Origin: Flavobacteriales bacterium
GTDB lineage: Bacteria; Bacteroidota; Bacteroidia; Flavobacteriales_F; PHOS-HE28
DNA: 64,000 nt
NCBI GenBank assembly: GCA_016713875.1
Contig: JADJOI010000003.1
Span: 1,116,001-1,180,000, forward strand
Direction: 5' to 3'
Positions 36,420 to 45,236 of this stretch are shown in pieces. The stretch's first letter is position 1; the number at the start of each line of letters is the position of its first letter. Below the pieces are notes generated by a model. The model was not told where the DNA came from, did not search any database, and saw only the letters and a program-made list of their open reading frames with translations. The position numbers were made by a program, and so were the translations under genes.

Positions 36420-36701
36420 TCACGGGAGCACGGACGCGGCGTACAACGCCCACAGCACCAGAGATAGCGCTGCGCCAGCGGCCGCCAGGCGGATGGTGGT
36501 CCGGGCATGCCGCTCACCCTTCGGTCCGAAGCGATGCGGCAGGGCGACGGCGCGCGCTCTTGCGCGGAGGGCCAGCACCAGCGCGCACGCGGCCATCAGC
36601 AGGGCGGGCACCACCAGTTGCGCCAGCAAGGACAGCGGCAGGCTCAGCACGGCGAGCACCCGGGCGGTGCGTGACCAGGGCAGGGGTTCCAGTTCGCTCA
36701 T
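36420..36701 (-). CDS. Small two-helix membrane protein, unknown
   Basis: 93 residues with two hydrophobic segments (about 14-46 and 70-91) joined by a basic loop (RARARAVALPHRFGPKGERHARTT). No family recognised; similar small DUF4190-like proteins are common. Its ATG overlaps the coaE stop, so it is translated behind coaE. Confidence 0.6.
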   Translation of the reverse strand: MSELEPLPWSRTARVLAVLSLPLSLLAQLVVPALLMAACALVLALRARARAVALPHRFGPKGERHARTTIRLAAAGAALSLVLWALYAASVLP

Positions 36702-37288
36702 GCGGCCGCGCGGTCAAGCAGGGACTGATGGATGCGAAGCACCTGGGGGATGACGAGCTGATGGTCGTCGTTGTGGATCACGTGCTGCGCCGCGATGCGC
36801 ATGTCCTCCTCGGCATCCTGCGCCGCCATGCGGGCACGCACAGCCACCTCACCCACCCCATCGCGCTGCATGGTGCGCTGCAGCCGAAGGTCCTCGGGCG
36901 CGGTCACCAGCACCAGGCCGTCCAGCGCACGGGCACCACCGCTGCCCACCAGGATGGCGGATTCCATCAGCACATAGGAGGCGTCCTGCGCGTCGGCCCA
37001 CTGCGCGAACGCGGCCCGGACCGCAGGATGAACAATGCCGTTCAACCGGGCGCGCGCCGCGGGATCGGAGAAGACCCTCCGCGCCAGTGCTTCGCGGTCC
37101 AGGATGCCCCCCGGGTAGGCCTCAGCGCCGAACGCTTCTGTCACTGCCTGACGCACGAGGGGATCGTCCGCCAGAAGGCGCTTCCCTGCGGCGTCCGCCT
37201 CGAAGACCGGCACACCGAGCACGCCGAAGACACGGCACACCGTGGACTTGCCACTGCCGATGCCACCGGTGATGCCGATCCTCAACAT
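36698..37288 (-). CDS. coaE: Dephospho-CoA kinase
   Basis: 196 residues. P-loop GITGGIGSGKSTV (5-17), the DA motif VFEADAAGKRLL, and the LID region APEDLRLQRTMQRDG. CoaE phosphorylates the 3' hydroxyl of dephospho-CoA, the last step of coenzyme A synthesis. In Bacteroidota coaE often follows nusB-DUF1573-yajC-(YbbR-like). Here the YbbR-like gene is missing, and a 139-base spacer with degenerate repeats separates yajC from coaE. Confidence 0.93.
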   Translation of the reverse strand: MLRIGITGGIGSGKSTVCRVFGVLGVPVFEADAAGKRLLADDPLVRQAVTEAFGAEAYPGGILDREALARRVFSDPAARARLNGIVHPAVRAAFAQWADAQDASYVLMESAILVGSGGARALDGLVLVTAPEDLRLQRTMQRDGVGEVAVRARMAAQDAEEDMRIAAQHVIHNDDHQLVIPQVLRIHQSLLDRAAA

Positions 37289-37314
37289 GCGTTCAGACGA
37301 TCATTCGATCATCT

Positions 37315-37390
37315 CCACATTCCCGCATTCCCACATTCCGACATGTGCTCATGTGACCATTTGCCCATGTGCCCGTGTGCTCGCGTGACC
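37315..37390. repeat. Degenerate short tandem repeats
   Basis: Successive units based on CACATTCC(C/G) (three copies) pass into units based on CATGTG/CCCATGTG. Together they give about 76 bases of imperfect 8-10 bp repetition between yajC and coaE. No open frame. The type is a low-complexity intergenic repeat, not CRISPR. Confidence 0.6.
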
Positions 37391-37427
37391 ACGTTCCTGA
37401 TGCGCGATCAGCGCGTGCACTTGTCGA

Positions 37428-37760
37428 TCAGCTGGCCTTCACGGCCTCTTCGTTCAGCTGCTGGGAGCTGTCCATCGCCAGCGCGCTCTTCTCGAAGCGG
37501 ATCTTCACGTTGGTGTCCACCTCCACCAGCACGGTCTTCTCGCTCACCTCCACCACTTTGCCATGCACCCCGCCGATGGTGACCACCTTCATGCCCTTCT
37601 GGATCGACTCGCGGAACTTGCGGGCATCCTTGGCCTTCTTCTGCTGCGGGCGGATCATGAAGAAGTAGAAGACGACCATGAGCAGGCCCATCATGATCCA
37701 GAAGCTGTACGGGCTTTGCTGGCCGGCGGCCTGCAGGGGGAAGGAGAGCGGGAACATCAT
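37428..37760 (-). CDS. yajC: Preprotein translocase subunit YajC
   Basis: 110 residues. One membrane helix (about 18-38, FWIMMGLLMVVFYFFMIRPQQKKAK, with the conserved FMIRPQxKK) and the small cytoplasmic beta domain (GMKVVTIGGVHGKVVEVSEKTV). YajC belongs to the SecDF-YajC complex that supports Sec export. It lies 14 bases behind the DUF1573 gene in the nusB operon. Confidence 0.95.
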   Translation of the reverse strand: MMFPLSFPLQAAGQQSPYSFWIMMGLLMVVFYFFMIRPQQKKAKDARKFRESIQKGMKVVTIGGVHGKVVEVSEKTVLVEVDTNVKIRFEKSALAMDSSQQLNEEAVKAS

Positions 37761-37774
37761 GCGTGTGATCGGGT

Positions 37775-38299
37775 TCAGGGGTTGGAGAGCGGAGTGAGCA
37801 CTTCGCCCTTGATGGTGAGGATGGTGGTGGGTGGTCGTGTGTTGGCCACCACGGATACGGTCTTCTCCTGAGCGCCTTCGCGTCCTTCGCTATCGAAGGA
37901 GACCGTGATGGCACCGGTGCCGCCCGGGGCGATGGGCTGTCGGGGCCAGTCCTTCCCCACCGTGCAGCCGCAGCTGCCGCGCACATCGGCGATCACCAGG
38001 TCGCCTTCGCCCGTATTGCGGAACCGGAAGCTGCGTTCCACGACCGAACCCTGGGAGATGCGGCCCATGTGGATGACGGTGCTGTCGAAGGACATCACCG
38101 GCCGTTCACCGGCCGCGTCGGCGTAGCCCGAGGCCCGGCCGTCGAGGGCCGTGGGGTCCACCTCGCCCGGAGGGCGCTCGCTGTGGTCGGTGATGCGGCA
38201 TGCGCCCAGGAGCATGGTGAACACCGCCGCGGACAGGACCAGGCGCGCCGGGTGCCTGCAGGCGCGAAGGGATACGGTCCGGTGACGGTGGTCGATCAT
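37775..38299 (-). CDS. DUF1573 lipoprotein
   Basis: 174 residues. The lipobox LLGAC (Cys about 34) follows a long, basic n-region; the first hydrophobic stretch is LVLSAAVFTMLLGA. The DUF1573 domain (about 65-172) has the family pattern F.FRNTGEGDLVIADVRGSCGCTV and PGGTGAITVSFDSEGREG, an Ig-like (ASH/MSP-like) fold. Function unknown. It starts 8 bases after nusB and precedes yajC, a common Bacteroidota order. Confidence 0.88.
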   Translation of the reverse strand: MIDHRHRTVSLRACRHPARLVLSAAVFTMLLGACRITDHSERPPGEVDPTALDGRASGYADAAGERPVMSFDSTVIHMGRISQGSVVERSFRFRNTGEGDLVIADVRGSCGCTVGKDWPRQPIAPGGTGAITVSFDSEGREGAQEKTVSVVANTRPPTTILTIKGEVLTPLSNP

Positions 38300-38307
38300 G
38301 GTCCTGC

Positions 38308-39258
38308 TCAGCTCTCCAGCAGTCCTCGGCCCACCTTACGGATGCCGCCCTGTTCCTTGAGCTCGAGGAACAGCTTGTCGAGGATGCCGTTGATGAAGTT
38401 CTTGCTCTTGGGCGTGCTGTACGCCTTGGCCACCTCGATGTACTCGTTGAGCGTCACCTTCACCGGGATGTCCTCGAAAGTGCGCGCTTCGGTGAGGGCC
38501 ATGCGCATGAGGATCATGTCGCTCAGGGCGATCCGATCGGCCTCCCAATTGGCGGCCTTCTCGGCGATCAGCCGCCCGTGCTCATCCCCTTGCTCGATGC
38601 TTGTGCGGAACAGGGTGCTCACGAAGTGCTGCTCGGCGGCGGGGGCGGCCAACACGTCGACCACCGAGGCGTCGAAGGCGGCCGGTGCACGAAGACCCTC
38701 CAGGACGCGCTTCACCAGCGCGCAGGCCAGGTCCAGGTCCTCCAGCCAATAGATGCTACGGGCCTCGAAATGCTCGTGCAGGTCCTCGAAGTTGGCCACG
38801 TTCTCGACGAACAGGTGGAGCAGATACTGCTGCTCGGCGCGCAGGTCGTCCGCCGGGGTGGACAGGAACGCCTTGAACCGCTCGTCCTGGTCCATCACCT
38901 TCAGGATGCGCTGGAACAGGTCGCCCTGGCCCATCCAGCCCACCTTGCGCTTGTTGGCCTCGGCCTCCAGGACAGGCGATCCCGTGATGGCGTTCAGCAG
39001 GGCCCCGTCCACGAAGCGGCGGTTGGGGTTGAGGTCCTCGGCGGTCGGCAGGTGCTTGAGCCGTCTGTCCTCGATCCGCAGTTCCGCGGCCCGGCGCAGC
39101 TCCCCGAAGGTGAGCAGCAGGGTGACGAACAGATCGAAGGTGCGTTCGATGCTCAGGAACAGCTCCTTCTCGATGCGGGCCGCGCTCGACGAGTCGCTTT
39201 GCCAGTACGCATAGAGCGACTGGTAGACCTTGATGCGCAGGTAGCGCCGGTTGAGCAT
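38308..39258 (-). CDS. nusB: Transcription antitermination factor NusB
   Basis: 316 residues from the ATG at 39258; an open frame continues far upstream only as a shadow of the dehydrogenase. Start MLNRRYLRIKVYQSLYAY matches the RNA-binding N-helix. The C-terminal NusB core has SDMILMRMALTEARTFEDIPVKVTLNEYIEVAKAYS and SKNFINGILDKL. The Bacteroidota form is about twice as long as E. coli NusB because of a helical insertion in the middle, as here. It acts with NusE (S10) in rRNA antitermination. Confidence 0.93.
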   Translation of the reverse strand: MLNRRYLRIKVYQSLYAYWQSDSSSAARIEKELFLSIERTFDLFVTLLLTFGELRRAAELRIEDRRLKHLPTAEDLNPNRRFVDGALLNAITGSPVLEAEANKRKVGWMGQGDLFQRILKVMDQDERFKAFLSTPADDLRAEQQYLLHLFVENVANFEDLHEHFEARSIYWLEDLDLACALVKRVLEGLRAPAAFDASVVDVLAAPAAEQHFVSTLFRTSIEQGDEHGRLIAEKAANWEADRIALSDMILMRMALTEARTFEDIPVKVTLNEYIEVAKAYSTPKSKNFINGILDKLFLELKEQGGIRKVGRGLLES

Positions 39259-39293
39259 GTGGTCCTGGGGGCTGTTTTCGGACGGGCGAACGA

Positions 39294-40394
39294 TCAGGAA
39301 CGCAGGCCGGCCTGGCGGATGCTGTGGACGCGCTGCTCGGCGGCCTGGTTGGCGGCGAGGTAGGTGGGGATGCCCTCGTCGGCGCTGCGCTTGAAGATGG
39401 CCAGGGCCGTGTTGTAGATGCCTTCGGTCTGCATCAGGGCGGCCTTGCGGTCGTAACCCTTGCGCTCCCAGGCGCAGTTGATGATGCCACCGGCGTTGAT
39501 CAGGAAGTCCGGTGCGTACAGGATGCCGCGCCTCATCACCTCCGGACCGTGCACGCCCTCGTTGGCGAGCTGGTTGTTGGCGGCCCCGGCAATGACGCTG
39601 CACTTCAGCCTGGGCAGGGTGTCGTCGTTCACCGTGGCACCCAGGGCACAGGGCGAGTAGATGTCCATGTCCAGGTCGTAGATGTCCGCGGGCTTCACCA
39701 GGGTGATGGCCGGCAGTTCGGCCTTGATGGCCGCCAGCTTCTCGTCGTGGATGTCGGTGAGGAACACCTGGGCCCCGGCCTTCGCCAGGTGGGCCGCGAG
39801 GTGGCGGCCCACGTTGCCCGCACCCTGGATGCCCACCTTGCGGCCGCTGAGGTTCTCGCTGCCGTAGGCGGTCTTGGCGGCGGCCTTCATGCCGCAGAAC
39901 ACCCCGTAGGCGGTCACCGGACTGGGGTCGCCGCTGCCGCCGATCTCCTCGGGCAGGCCGGCCACGTGCGGGGTCTCCTTGCGGATGTTCACCATCTCGG
40001 CGGTGCTCATGCCCACGTCCTCGGCGGTGATGTAGCGGCCGTTGAGGCTGTGCACGAAGCGGCCGAAGCGGCGGAACATGGCCTCGGTCTTGTCCTTGCG
40101 GGCATCGCCGATGATGACGGCCTTGCCGCCGCCCAGGTCGAGCCCGGCCAGGGCGCTTTTGTACGTCATGCCCCGGCTGAGGCGCAGCACATCGCTGATC
40201 GCTTCGGCCTCGCTGGTGTAGGGCCACATGCGCGTGCCGCCCAGCGCGGGCCCCAGGGTGGTGTCGTGGATGGCGATGATGGCCCGCAGTCCGGTGGGGC
40301 GATCGAAGCAGAAGAGCACTTCCTCGTGATCGTGCTGCTCCATGCGGCCGATGATGGCGGCGGCCTCGGTGGCCTTGGCGGTGGTGGTGGCCAT
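39294..40394 (-). CDS. Leucine/Glu/Phe/Val dehydrogenase
   Basis: 366 residues from the ATG at 40394. Glycine-rich loop GPALGGTRMWPY, catalytic lysines in TYKSALAGLDLGGGKAV, and the NAD-binding GIQGAGNVGRHLAAHL. The size (about 365) and the sequence fit leucine dehydrogenase-type branched-chain amino acid dehydrogenases rather than glutamate dehydrogenase. It oxidatively deaminates Leu/Val/Ile to 2-oxo acids with NAD+, supplying branched-chain acyl precursors. It is followed 35 bases later by nusB and diverges from the ABC transporter, an arrangement usual in this phylum. Confidence 0.92.
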   Translation of the reverse strand: MATTTAKATEAAAIIGRMEQHDHEEVLFCFDRPTGLRAIIAIHDTTLGPALGGTRMWPYTSEAEAISDVLRLSRGMTYKSALAGLDLGGGKAVIIGDARKDKTEAMFRRFGRFVHSLNGRYITAEDVGMSTAEMVNIRKETPHVAGLPEEIGGSGDPSPVTAYGVFCGMKAAAKTAYGSENLSGRKVGIQGAGNVGRHLAAHLAKAGAQVFLTDIHDEKLAAIKAELPAITLVKPADIYDLDMDIYSPCALGATVNDDTLPRLKCSVIAGAANNQLANEGVHGPEVMRRGILYAPDFLINAGGIINCAWERKGYDRKAALMQTEGIYNTALAIFKRSADEGIPTYLAANQAAEQRVHSIRQAGLRS

Positions 40395-40443
40395 GGATGT
40401 GCGTGCTGGCGGGTGAGGGACCACCGGTGGCTTGCGGGGCGGC

Positions 40444-40451
40444 TACCTTTG
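40444..40451 (+). promoter_or_regulatory. -7 box (TACCTTTG) of the ABC transporter
   Basis: A perfect TAnnTTTG, 51 bases before the ATG at 40503. No TTG at the expected -33 position. Confidence 0.5.
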
Positions 40452-40475
40452 GCGGGCCGGTCCTCCGGGGCGGCG

Positions 40476-40483
40476 CAAAACTA
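40476..40483 (-). promoter_or_regulatory. -7 box (TAGTTTTG) of the dehydrogenase operon
   Basis: A perfect TAnnTTTG on the minus strand, 81 bases before the ATG at 40394. The two divergent promoters are interleaved. Confidence 0.45.
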
Positions 40484-40502
40484 GCACGTTCGCCGGTCCC
40501 CG

Positions 40503-42380
40503 ATGCGCCCGCTCCTCGCGCTGAACCCGTACTTCCGCCGCTACCGCGGCCGTTTGCTGCTCGGCTTCCTCTTCATCGTGCTCAGCAACCTCTTCGCGGT
40601 ATACAGTCCGCAGGTGGTGCGGGAAGCAGTGGACCTCATCGCCGCAGGCATCGAGCAGGCCGAGCGCCCCGCGCCCGATCGCGTCCTGGCGGTGCCCGCC
40701 ACGCTGCAGCTGTGGGTGGGCTGGACCGGCGTCGACCTGCAAGGCCTGCTGGACGACCTGGCCGACCGCGACGCCATCGCCGCCACGGTCACCCGATGTG
40801 CCCTCCTCCTGGCCGCGCTCTACCTGGTGTTCGCCCTGCTCAAAGGCCTCTTCATGTTCTTCATGCGGCAGACCATCATCGTGATGAGCCGCCTGATCGA
40901 GTACGACATGAAGAACGTGATCTTCGACCACTACCAGTCGTTGGACCGGGCGTTCTACAAGCGCAACAGCACGGGCGACCTCATGAACCGCATCAGCGAG
41001 GACGTGGGCAAGGTGCGCATGTACCTCGGCCCGGCGGTGATGTACACGGTGAACCTGGTGGTGCTCTTCGTGCTGTGCATCGGCTTCATGCTCTCGGTGA
41101 ACCCCACGATGACGCTATGGACCCTGCTGCCCCTTCCGCTGATGAGCCTGGTGATCTACCGGGTGAGCGACCTCATCAACCGCCGGAGCCTCGATGTGCA
41201 ACGGCAGCAGAGCGTGCTGAGCACCCTGGCGCAGGAGTCCTTCAGCGGCATCCGTGTGCTGAAGGCGTACGCCCGGGAAGGCCATGCGGCGGACCGGTTC
41301 AGGGCGAGCAGCGCGTGCTACCGCACCCTGAGCCTGGCCCAGGCACGGGTGGACGCCCTCTTCATGCCGGCCATCGGCCTGCTCATCGGCATCAGTTCGA
41401 TCCTCACGGTCTTCATCGGCGGGCGCATGCTCATTGCCGGCGACCCCACGGTGACCGTGGGGCACATCGCGGAGTTCATCATCTATGTGAACATGCTCAC
41501 CTGGCCCTTCGCCTCGGTGGGTTGGGTGGTGTCCCTCGTGCAGCAGGCCTCGGCCAGCATGGAACGGATCAACGAATTCCTGGACGAGCGCCCCGCCGTG
41601 CGGCCGGGCCATCGAGTGACTACCGCGCTGAAGGGCGAACTGCGGTTCGACCGCGTGAGCTTCACCTACCCCGACACGGGCATCGAGGCGTTGCGCGAGG
41701 TGAGCTTCCATGTGCCCGCCGGAGGCACGCTGGCCATCGTGGGCCACACCGGATCGGGCAAGAGCACCGTGGCCGACCTGCTGGTGCGCCACTACGACCC
41801 CACGGCCGGCACCGTGCTCATCGACGGCATCCCGCTGCAGGAGTACGACCTGGCCGCTCTGCGCCGCCACATCTGGCATGTGCCCCAGGACGTCTTCCTG
41901 TTCAGCGAACGCATCGCGGACAACATCGCCTTCGGGACCGATAGCGCGGAAGAGGCCCTGATCACCACGGCGGCGCAACAGGCGCAGGTGCACGACAACA
42001 TCACGGGGTTCCCCAAAGGCTACGACACGATGCTGGGCGAACGCGGCGTCACCCTCAGCGGCGGCCAGAAGCAGCGCGTGAGCATCGCCAGGGCGTTGGC
42101 CACCCGCCCGCGCATCCTGATCCTCGACGACCCATTGAGCGCGGTGGACACCGCCACGGAGGCGGCCTTCCTGCGCGACCTGCGGGCACAGCGCGACATC
42201 GGGCGCACCACGGTGCTGATCAGCCACCGCATCAGCGCCGTGCAGGACGCGGACCACATCCTGGTGCTCGACCACGGCCGCGTGATCGAGGAGGGCGACC
42301 ATGCGGGCCTGCTCGCCAAGGGTGGCACCTACGCGCGCCTGCACCAGGAGCAGCTCCTGGAGGAGGCCCGGGAGGCCTGA
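40503..42380 (+). CDS. ABC exporter (fused membrane and ATPase domains)
   Basis: 625 residues. An N-terminal six-helix exporter domain (about 1-340) and an ATPase domain with Walker A GHTGSGKST (about 417-425), signature LSGGQKQR and Walker B ILILDDPLSAVD, then the H-loop ISHRIS. It works as a homo- or heterodimer. Related proteins are annotated as multidrug or lipid A (MsbA-like) exporters; the substrate is open. There is a short insertion of about 40 residues between the first two helices (AERPAPDRVLAVPATLQLW). The neighbours dehydrogenase (divergent) and DUF3276 are typical for this phylum. Confidence 0.93.
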   Translation: MRPLLALNPYFRRYRGRLLLGFLFIVLSNLFAVYSPQVVREAVDLIAAGIEQAERPAPDRVLAVPATLQLWVGWTGVDLQGLLDDLADRDAIAATVTRCALLLAALYLVFALLKGLFMFFMRQTIIVMSRLIEYDMKNVIFDHYQSLDRAFYKRNSTGDLMNRISEDVGKVRMYLGPAVMYTVNLVVLFVLCIGFMLSVNPTMTLWTLLPLPLMSLVIYRVSDLINRRSLDVQRQQSVLSTLAQESFSGIRVLKAYAREGHAADRFRASSACYRTLSLAQARVDALFMPAIGLLIGISSILTVFIGGRMLIAGDPTVTVGHIAEFIIYVNMLTWPFASVGWVVSLVQQASASMERINEFLDERPAVRPGHRVTTALKGELRFDRVSFTYPDTGIEALREVSFHVPAGGTLAIVGHTGSGKSTVADLLVRHYDPTAGTVLIDGIPLQEYDLAALRRHIWHVPQDVFLFSERIADNIAFGTDSAEEALITTAAQQAQVHDNITGFPKGYDTMLGERGVTLSGGQKQRVSIARALATRPRILILDDPLSAVDTATEAAFLRDLRAQRDIGRTTVLISHRISAVQDADHILVLDHGRVIEEGDHAGLLAKGGTYARLHQEQLLEEAREA

Positions 42381-42386
42381 GCCCCC

Positions 42387-42417
42387 CTTGCCCGGTCCGG
42401 ACGTCCTTCTATCTTTG
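42387..42417 (+). promoter_or_regulatory. Promoter (-33 CTTG, -7 TATCTTTG) of the DUF3276 gene
   Basis: CTTG at 42387-42390, exactly 19 bases, then a perfect TATCTTTG at 42410-42417. The ATG at 42441 follows after 23 bases. This is the best promoter match in the window. Confidence 0.75.
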
Positions 42418-42440
42418 GTAGACCGAAACCGGACCCAGTG

Positions 42441-42806
42441 ATGGCGGACGAGCGTGAGGATGTGTATTCCAAGGCCGTAAGGGCCGGTAAGCGCACGTAT
42501 TTCTTCGATGTGAAGAGCACCCGCGGGCGCGACCTCTTCCTCACCATCACCGAGAGCAAGAAGCACAGCAACCCGGACGGCACGGCCAGCTACGAGAAGC
42601 ACAAGATCTTCCTCTACAAGGAGGACTTCGACAAGTTCCTGGACGGCCTGCACGACGCCTTCGACGAGATCGATCGGCTGCGGGCCACGGGTCAGTACCA
42701 GGCCGAACAGCCACCGCGCGATCCGGATGCACCGCCTCCCGCAACAGGTGGCGGCGATCGGTACACCGACGTGGACTTCGACGACCTGGAACGGAAGGAC
42801 GGCTGA
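42441..42806 (+). CDS. PUR-alpha-like nucleic-acid binding protein (DUF3276)
   Basis: 121 residues from the ATG at 42441. The PUR domain occupies about 5-75 (VYSKAVRAGKRTYFFDVKST, FLTITESKK, KHKIFLYKEDFDKFLDGL) and the tail is acidic, Pro/Gly-rich. The bacterial family is known as single-stranded nucleic acid binding PUR proteins of Bacteroidota and spirochaetes. The cellular role is not defined. It has its own strong promoter and precedes parA by 150 bases. Confidence 0.88.
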   Translation: MADEREDVYSKAVRAGKRTYFFDVKSTRGRDLFLTITESKKHSNPDGTASYEKHKIFLYKEDFDKFLDGLHDAFDEIDRLRATGQYQAEQPPRDPDAPPPATGGGDRYTDVDFDDLERKDG

Positions 42807-42957
42807 ACGGCCTGCGGCACCGCGCCGACAGCGGGTTGTTCAAAAATCGCCTTGTTATCAACAGCGACGGGGAGCCTCCCCTGCCCTTCTTTGCGCCGTC
42901 CATAACCGTTGACCCAACGCTTTCCCGAAGGGCCTTGAGCGGAGCGGACCGACACCA

Positions 42958-43773
42958 ATGTCCAAGATCATCGCCATCGTGAACCAGAAAGGCGGCGTGG
43001 GCAAGACCACCACCGCCATCAACCTGGCCGCCTGCTTCGGGGTGCTGGAGCGCCGCACCCTGCTGGTGGACGCCGACCCGCAGGCCAATGCCACCAGCGG
43101 CGTGGGCTTCGACCCGCGCAACGTGAAGGCCAGCATCTACGAGTGCATCATCAACGGCACCCCGGCCAGCGAAGTGGTGCTGGGCACGGACAACCCCAAC
43201 CTCGACCTGCTGCCCGGCCACATCGACCTGGTGGGCGCCGAGATCGAGATGATCGACATGAGCGAGCGCGAGCGCCAGATGAAGAAGGTGCTCGAGCCCT
43301 TGCGCGACCTGTACGACCTGATCATCATTGACTGTAGCCCCAGCCTGGGCCTGGTGACGGTGAACGCGCTGACGGCGGCCGACAGCGTGATCGTACCGGT
43401 GCAGTGCGAGTACTTCGCCCTGGAAGGCCTCGGCAAGCTGCTCAACACGATCAAGATCGTGCAGCAGCGCCTGAACCCCGAACTGGTGATCGAGGGCATG
43501 CTGCTGACCATGTACGACAGCCGCCTGCGCCTGGCCAACCAGGTGGTGGAGGAAGTGAAGACCCACTTCCAGCAGCTGGTGTTCGACACGGTGGTGCACC
43601 GCAATGTGGCGCTGGGCGAGGCCCCCAGCCATGGGCAGACCATCATCATGCACGACGCCAGCAGCAAGGGGGCGGTGAACTACCTGAACCTGGCACGCGA
43701 GATCCTGCAGAAGAACGACATGACACGCATCCCGGGCTCGGAGCGCGTGATCGCCATCCCCGAGGAGCAATGA
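42958..43773 (+). CDS. parA: Chromosome partitioning ATPase ParA
   Basis: 271 residues. Deviant Walker A KGGVGKTTTAINLA (11-24), VDADPQANATSG, and Walker B LIIIDCSPSLG. ParA/Soj binds DNA as an ATP dimer and moves ParB-parS complexes. It overlaps parB by ATGA. No parS-like sequence (TGTTTCACGTGAAACA) was noticed by eye in the window. TGTTATCAACA at 42853-42863, before the gene, is close to a DnaA box but not exact. Confidence 0.96.
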   Translation: MSKIIAIVNQKGGVGKTTTAINLAACFGVLERRTLLVDADPQANATSGVGFDPRNVKASIYECIINGTPASEVVLGTDNPNLDLLPGHIDLVGAEIEMIDMSERERQMKKVLEPLRDLYDLIIIDCSPSLGLVTVNALTAADSVIVPVQCEYFALEGLGKLLNTIKIVQQRLNPELVIEGMLLTMYDSRLRLANQVVEEVKTHFQQLVFDTVVHRNVALGEAPSHGQTIIMHDASSKGAVNYLNLAREILQKNDMTRIPGSERVIAIPEEQ

Positions 43774-44675
43774 CCAAGAAACGCGGCCTGGGGCGCGGCC
43801 TGAGCGCCCTTCTGGAGGACAGCGGCGCGGACCTCACCGAACGTCCCGCGGGCGGCGACATCGGGGTGGCGGCCGGCGCGCCGGTGCGCAGCACGGGCCA
43901 TGTGGCCACCCTGCCGGTGGCGCAGATCGAGCCCAACCCCTTCCAGCCCCGCACGCACTTCAGCCCCGAGGCGCTCACGGAGCTCAGCCTCAGCATCCGC
44001 CAGCTGGGCGTCATCCAGCCGGTGACGGTGCGCAAGGTGGGCTACGACAAGTACCAGCTCATCAGCGGCGAACGCCGCTTCCGCGCCAGCCAGGCCGCGG
44101 GCCTCACCGAGATCCCCGCCTACATCCGCATCGCCAACGACGAGGCCATGCTGGAGATGGCGCTGGTGGAGAACATCCAGCGCGAGGACCTGGACGCCAT
44201 CGAGGTGGCCATCAGCTTCGAGCGGCTCATCGACGAGGTGAAGCTCACCCAGGAGCAGCTCAGCGAGAAGGTGGGCAAGGACCGCACGACGGTGACGAAC
44301 TACCTGCGCCTGCTGAAGCTGCCGCCCGAGGTGCAGCTGGGCATCCGCCAGCGGCAGATCGGCATGGGCCACGCCCGCGCCCTACTGGCCGTGAGCGACC
44401 CCGCCCAGCAGGTGGACCTGTACCGCCGTATCGTGGAGAGCCAGTTGAGCGTGCGCGAGGTGGAGGACCTGGCCCGCACGGCCAAACGAGGCCCGGTGCC
44501 CACCGGCGCCTCGAAGCTGAGCGGCGCCCTGCACAAGCAGACCGCCAAGCAGCTGAGCCAGCGCTTCGGCACCAAGGTTGCCGTGAAGCAGAACGCCCAG
44601 GGCAAGGGCCGCATCGAGATCGTCTTCCGCAACGGCGACGAACTGGCGGCCCTGCTGGCCAAGCTGGGCAGTTGA
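43770..44675 (+). CDS. parB: Chromosome partitioning protein ParB
   Basis: 301 residues from the ATG overlapping the parA stop. N-terminal RGLGRGLSALL, the CTP-binding ParB/Srx domain with PNPFQPR and SGERRFRASQAAGL, ENIQREDLDAIEVA, the helix-turn-helix (TQEQLSEKVGKDRTTVTNYLRLLKLP, about 165-190), and the C-terminal dimerisation part ending IVFRNGDELAALLAKL. It loads on parS as a CTP clamp and recruits SMC. The next gene, DUF5683, follows 8 bases later. Confidence 0.96.
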   Translation: MTKKRGLGRGLSALLEDSGADLTERPAGGDIGVAAGAPVRSTGHVATLPVAQIEPNPFQPRTHFSPEALTELSLSIRQLGVIQPVTVRKVGYDKYQLISGERRFRASQAAGLTEIPAYIRIANDEAMLEMALVENIQREDLDAIEVAISFERLIDEVKLTQEQLSEKVGKDRTTVTNYLRLLKLPPEVQLGIRQRQIGMGHARALLAVSDPAQQVDLYRRIVESQLSVREVEDLARTAKRGPVPTGASKLSGALHKQTAKQLSQRFGTKVAVKQNAQGKGRIEIVFRNGDELAALLAKLGS

Positions 44676-44683
44676 GCCCCGCC

Positions 44684-45229
44684 ATGCGCCGCTGCGTCCT
44701 GCTGCTCCTCCTGCTCCCCCTCGCCGCGGCGCTGCACGCCCAACGCGACCCCGCAGCGGCCGACAGCGTGCCCCCCTGGCGCCTGCGCCACAAGCCCGGC
44801 CGCGCCGCCCTCTACAGCGCCGTACTGCCCGGGGCCGGCCAGGTGTACAACCGCAAGTATTGGAAGCTGCCCATCGTGGCCGCCGGCCTTGGCGTCTCCG
44901 CCTACTTCATCGCCAACAACACCCGCGAGTACAACCGCTACAAGGACGCCTACATCGCGCTGGTGGACAACGACCCCGCCACGGTGGACGAGTTCAATGG
45001 CGAGTTCTCCGCAGCGGCAGTGCGCGACGTGGCCGACACCTACCGCCGGTGGATGGACCTGAGCTACGTGGGCCTCACCCTGGTGTACGTGCTCAACATC
45101 GTGGACGCCACGGTGGACGCGCACTTCGTGCGGTTCGACGTGGGCGACGACCTGAGCCTGCAGCTGCGCCCGGGCCTGGACCTCGCCGCACAGCGGGCCG
45201 TGGGGCTGACGCTGAGCGTGGGGTGGTGA
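44684..45229 (+). CDS. DUF5683 membrane protein
   Basis: 181 residues from the ATG at 44684 (an upstream TTG frame is less likely). Signal peptide MRRCVLLLLLLPLAAALHAQ. The DUF5683 core is RHKPGRAALYSAVLPGAGQVYNRKYWK, with a hydrophobic helix after it (LPIVAAGLGVSAYFIANN) and a second near the C-terminus (LTLVYVLNIVDATVDAHF). Function unknown; in Bacteroidota it sits almost always between parB and dapB. Here dapB is displaced by 2.8 kb through the propeller gene and the IS630 element. Confidence 0.88.
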   Translation: MRRCVLLLLLLPLAAALHAQRDPAAADSVPPWRLRHKPGRAALYSAVLPGAGQVYNRKYWKLPIVAAGLGVSAYFIANNTREYNRYKDAYIALVDNDPATVDEFNGEFSAAAVRDVADTYRRWMDLSYVGLTLVYVLNIVDATVDAHFVRFDVGDDLSLQLRPGLDLAAQRAVGLTLSVGW

Positions 45230-45236
45230 GCACTTT

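Noticed and set aside
37315..37390. Possible CRISPR array
   Set aside because: Units are 8-10 bp, imperfect and without spacers; no cas gene nearby.
38308..40227. 639-codon frame extending nusB upstream
   Set aside because: The upstream half is a shadow of the leucine dehydrogenase gene; NusB similarity starts at the ATG at 39258.
42807..42957. parS site before parA
   Set aside because: TGTTATCAACA at 42853-42863 has dyad symmetry but does not fit the 16-bp parS consensus; no other candidate was seen near parAB.
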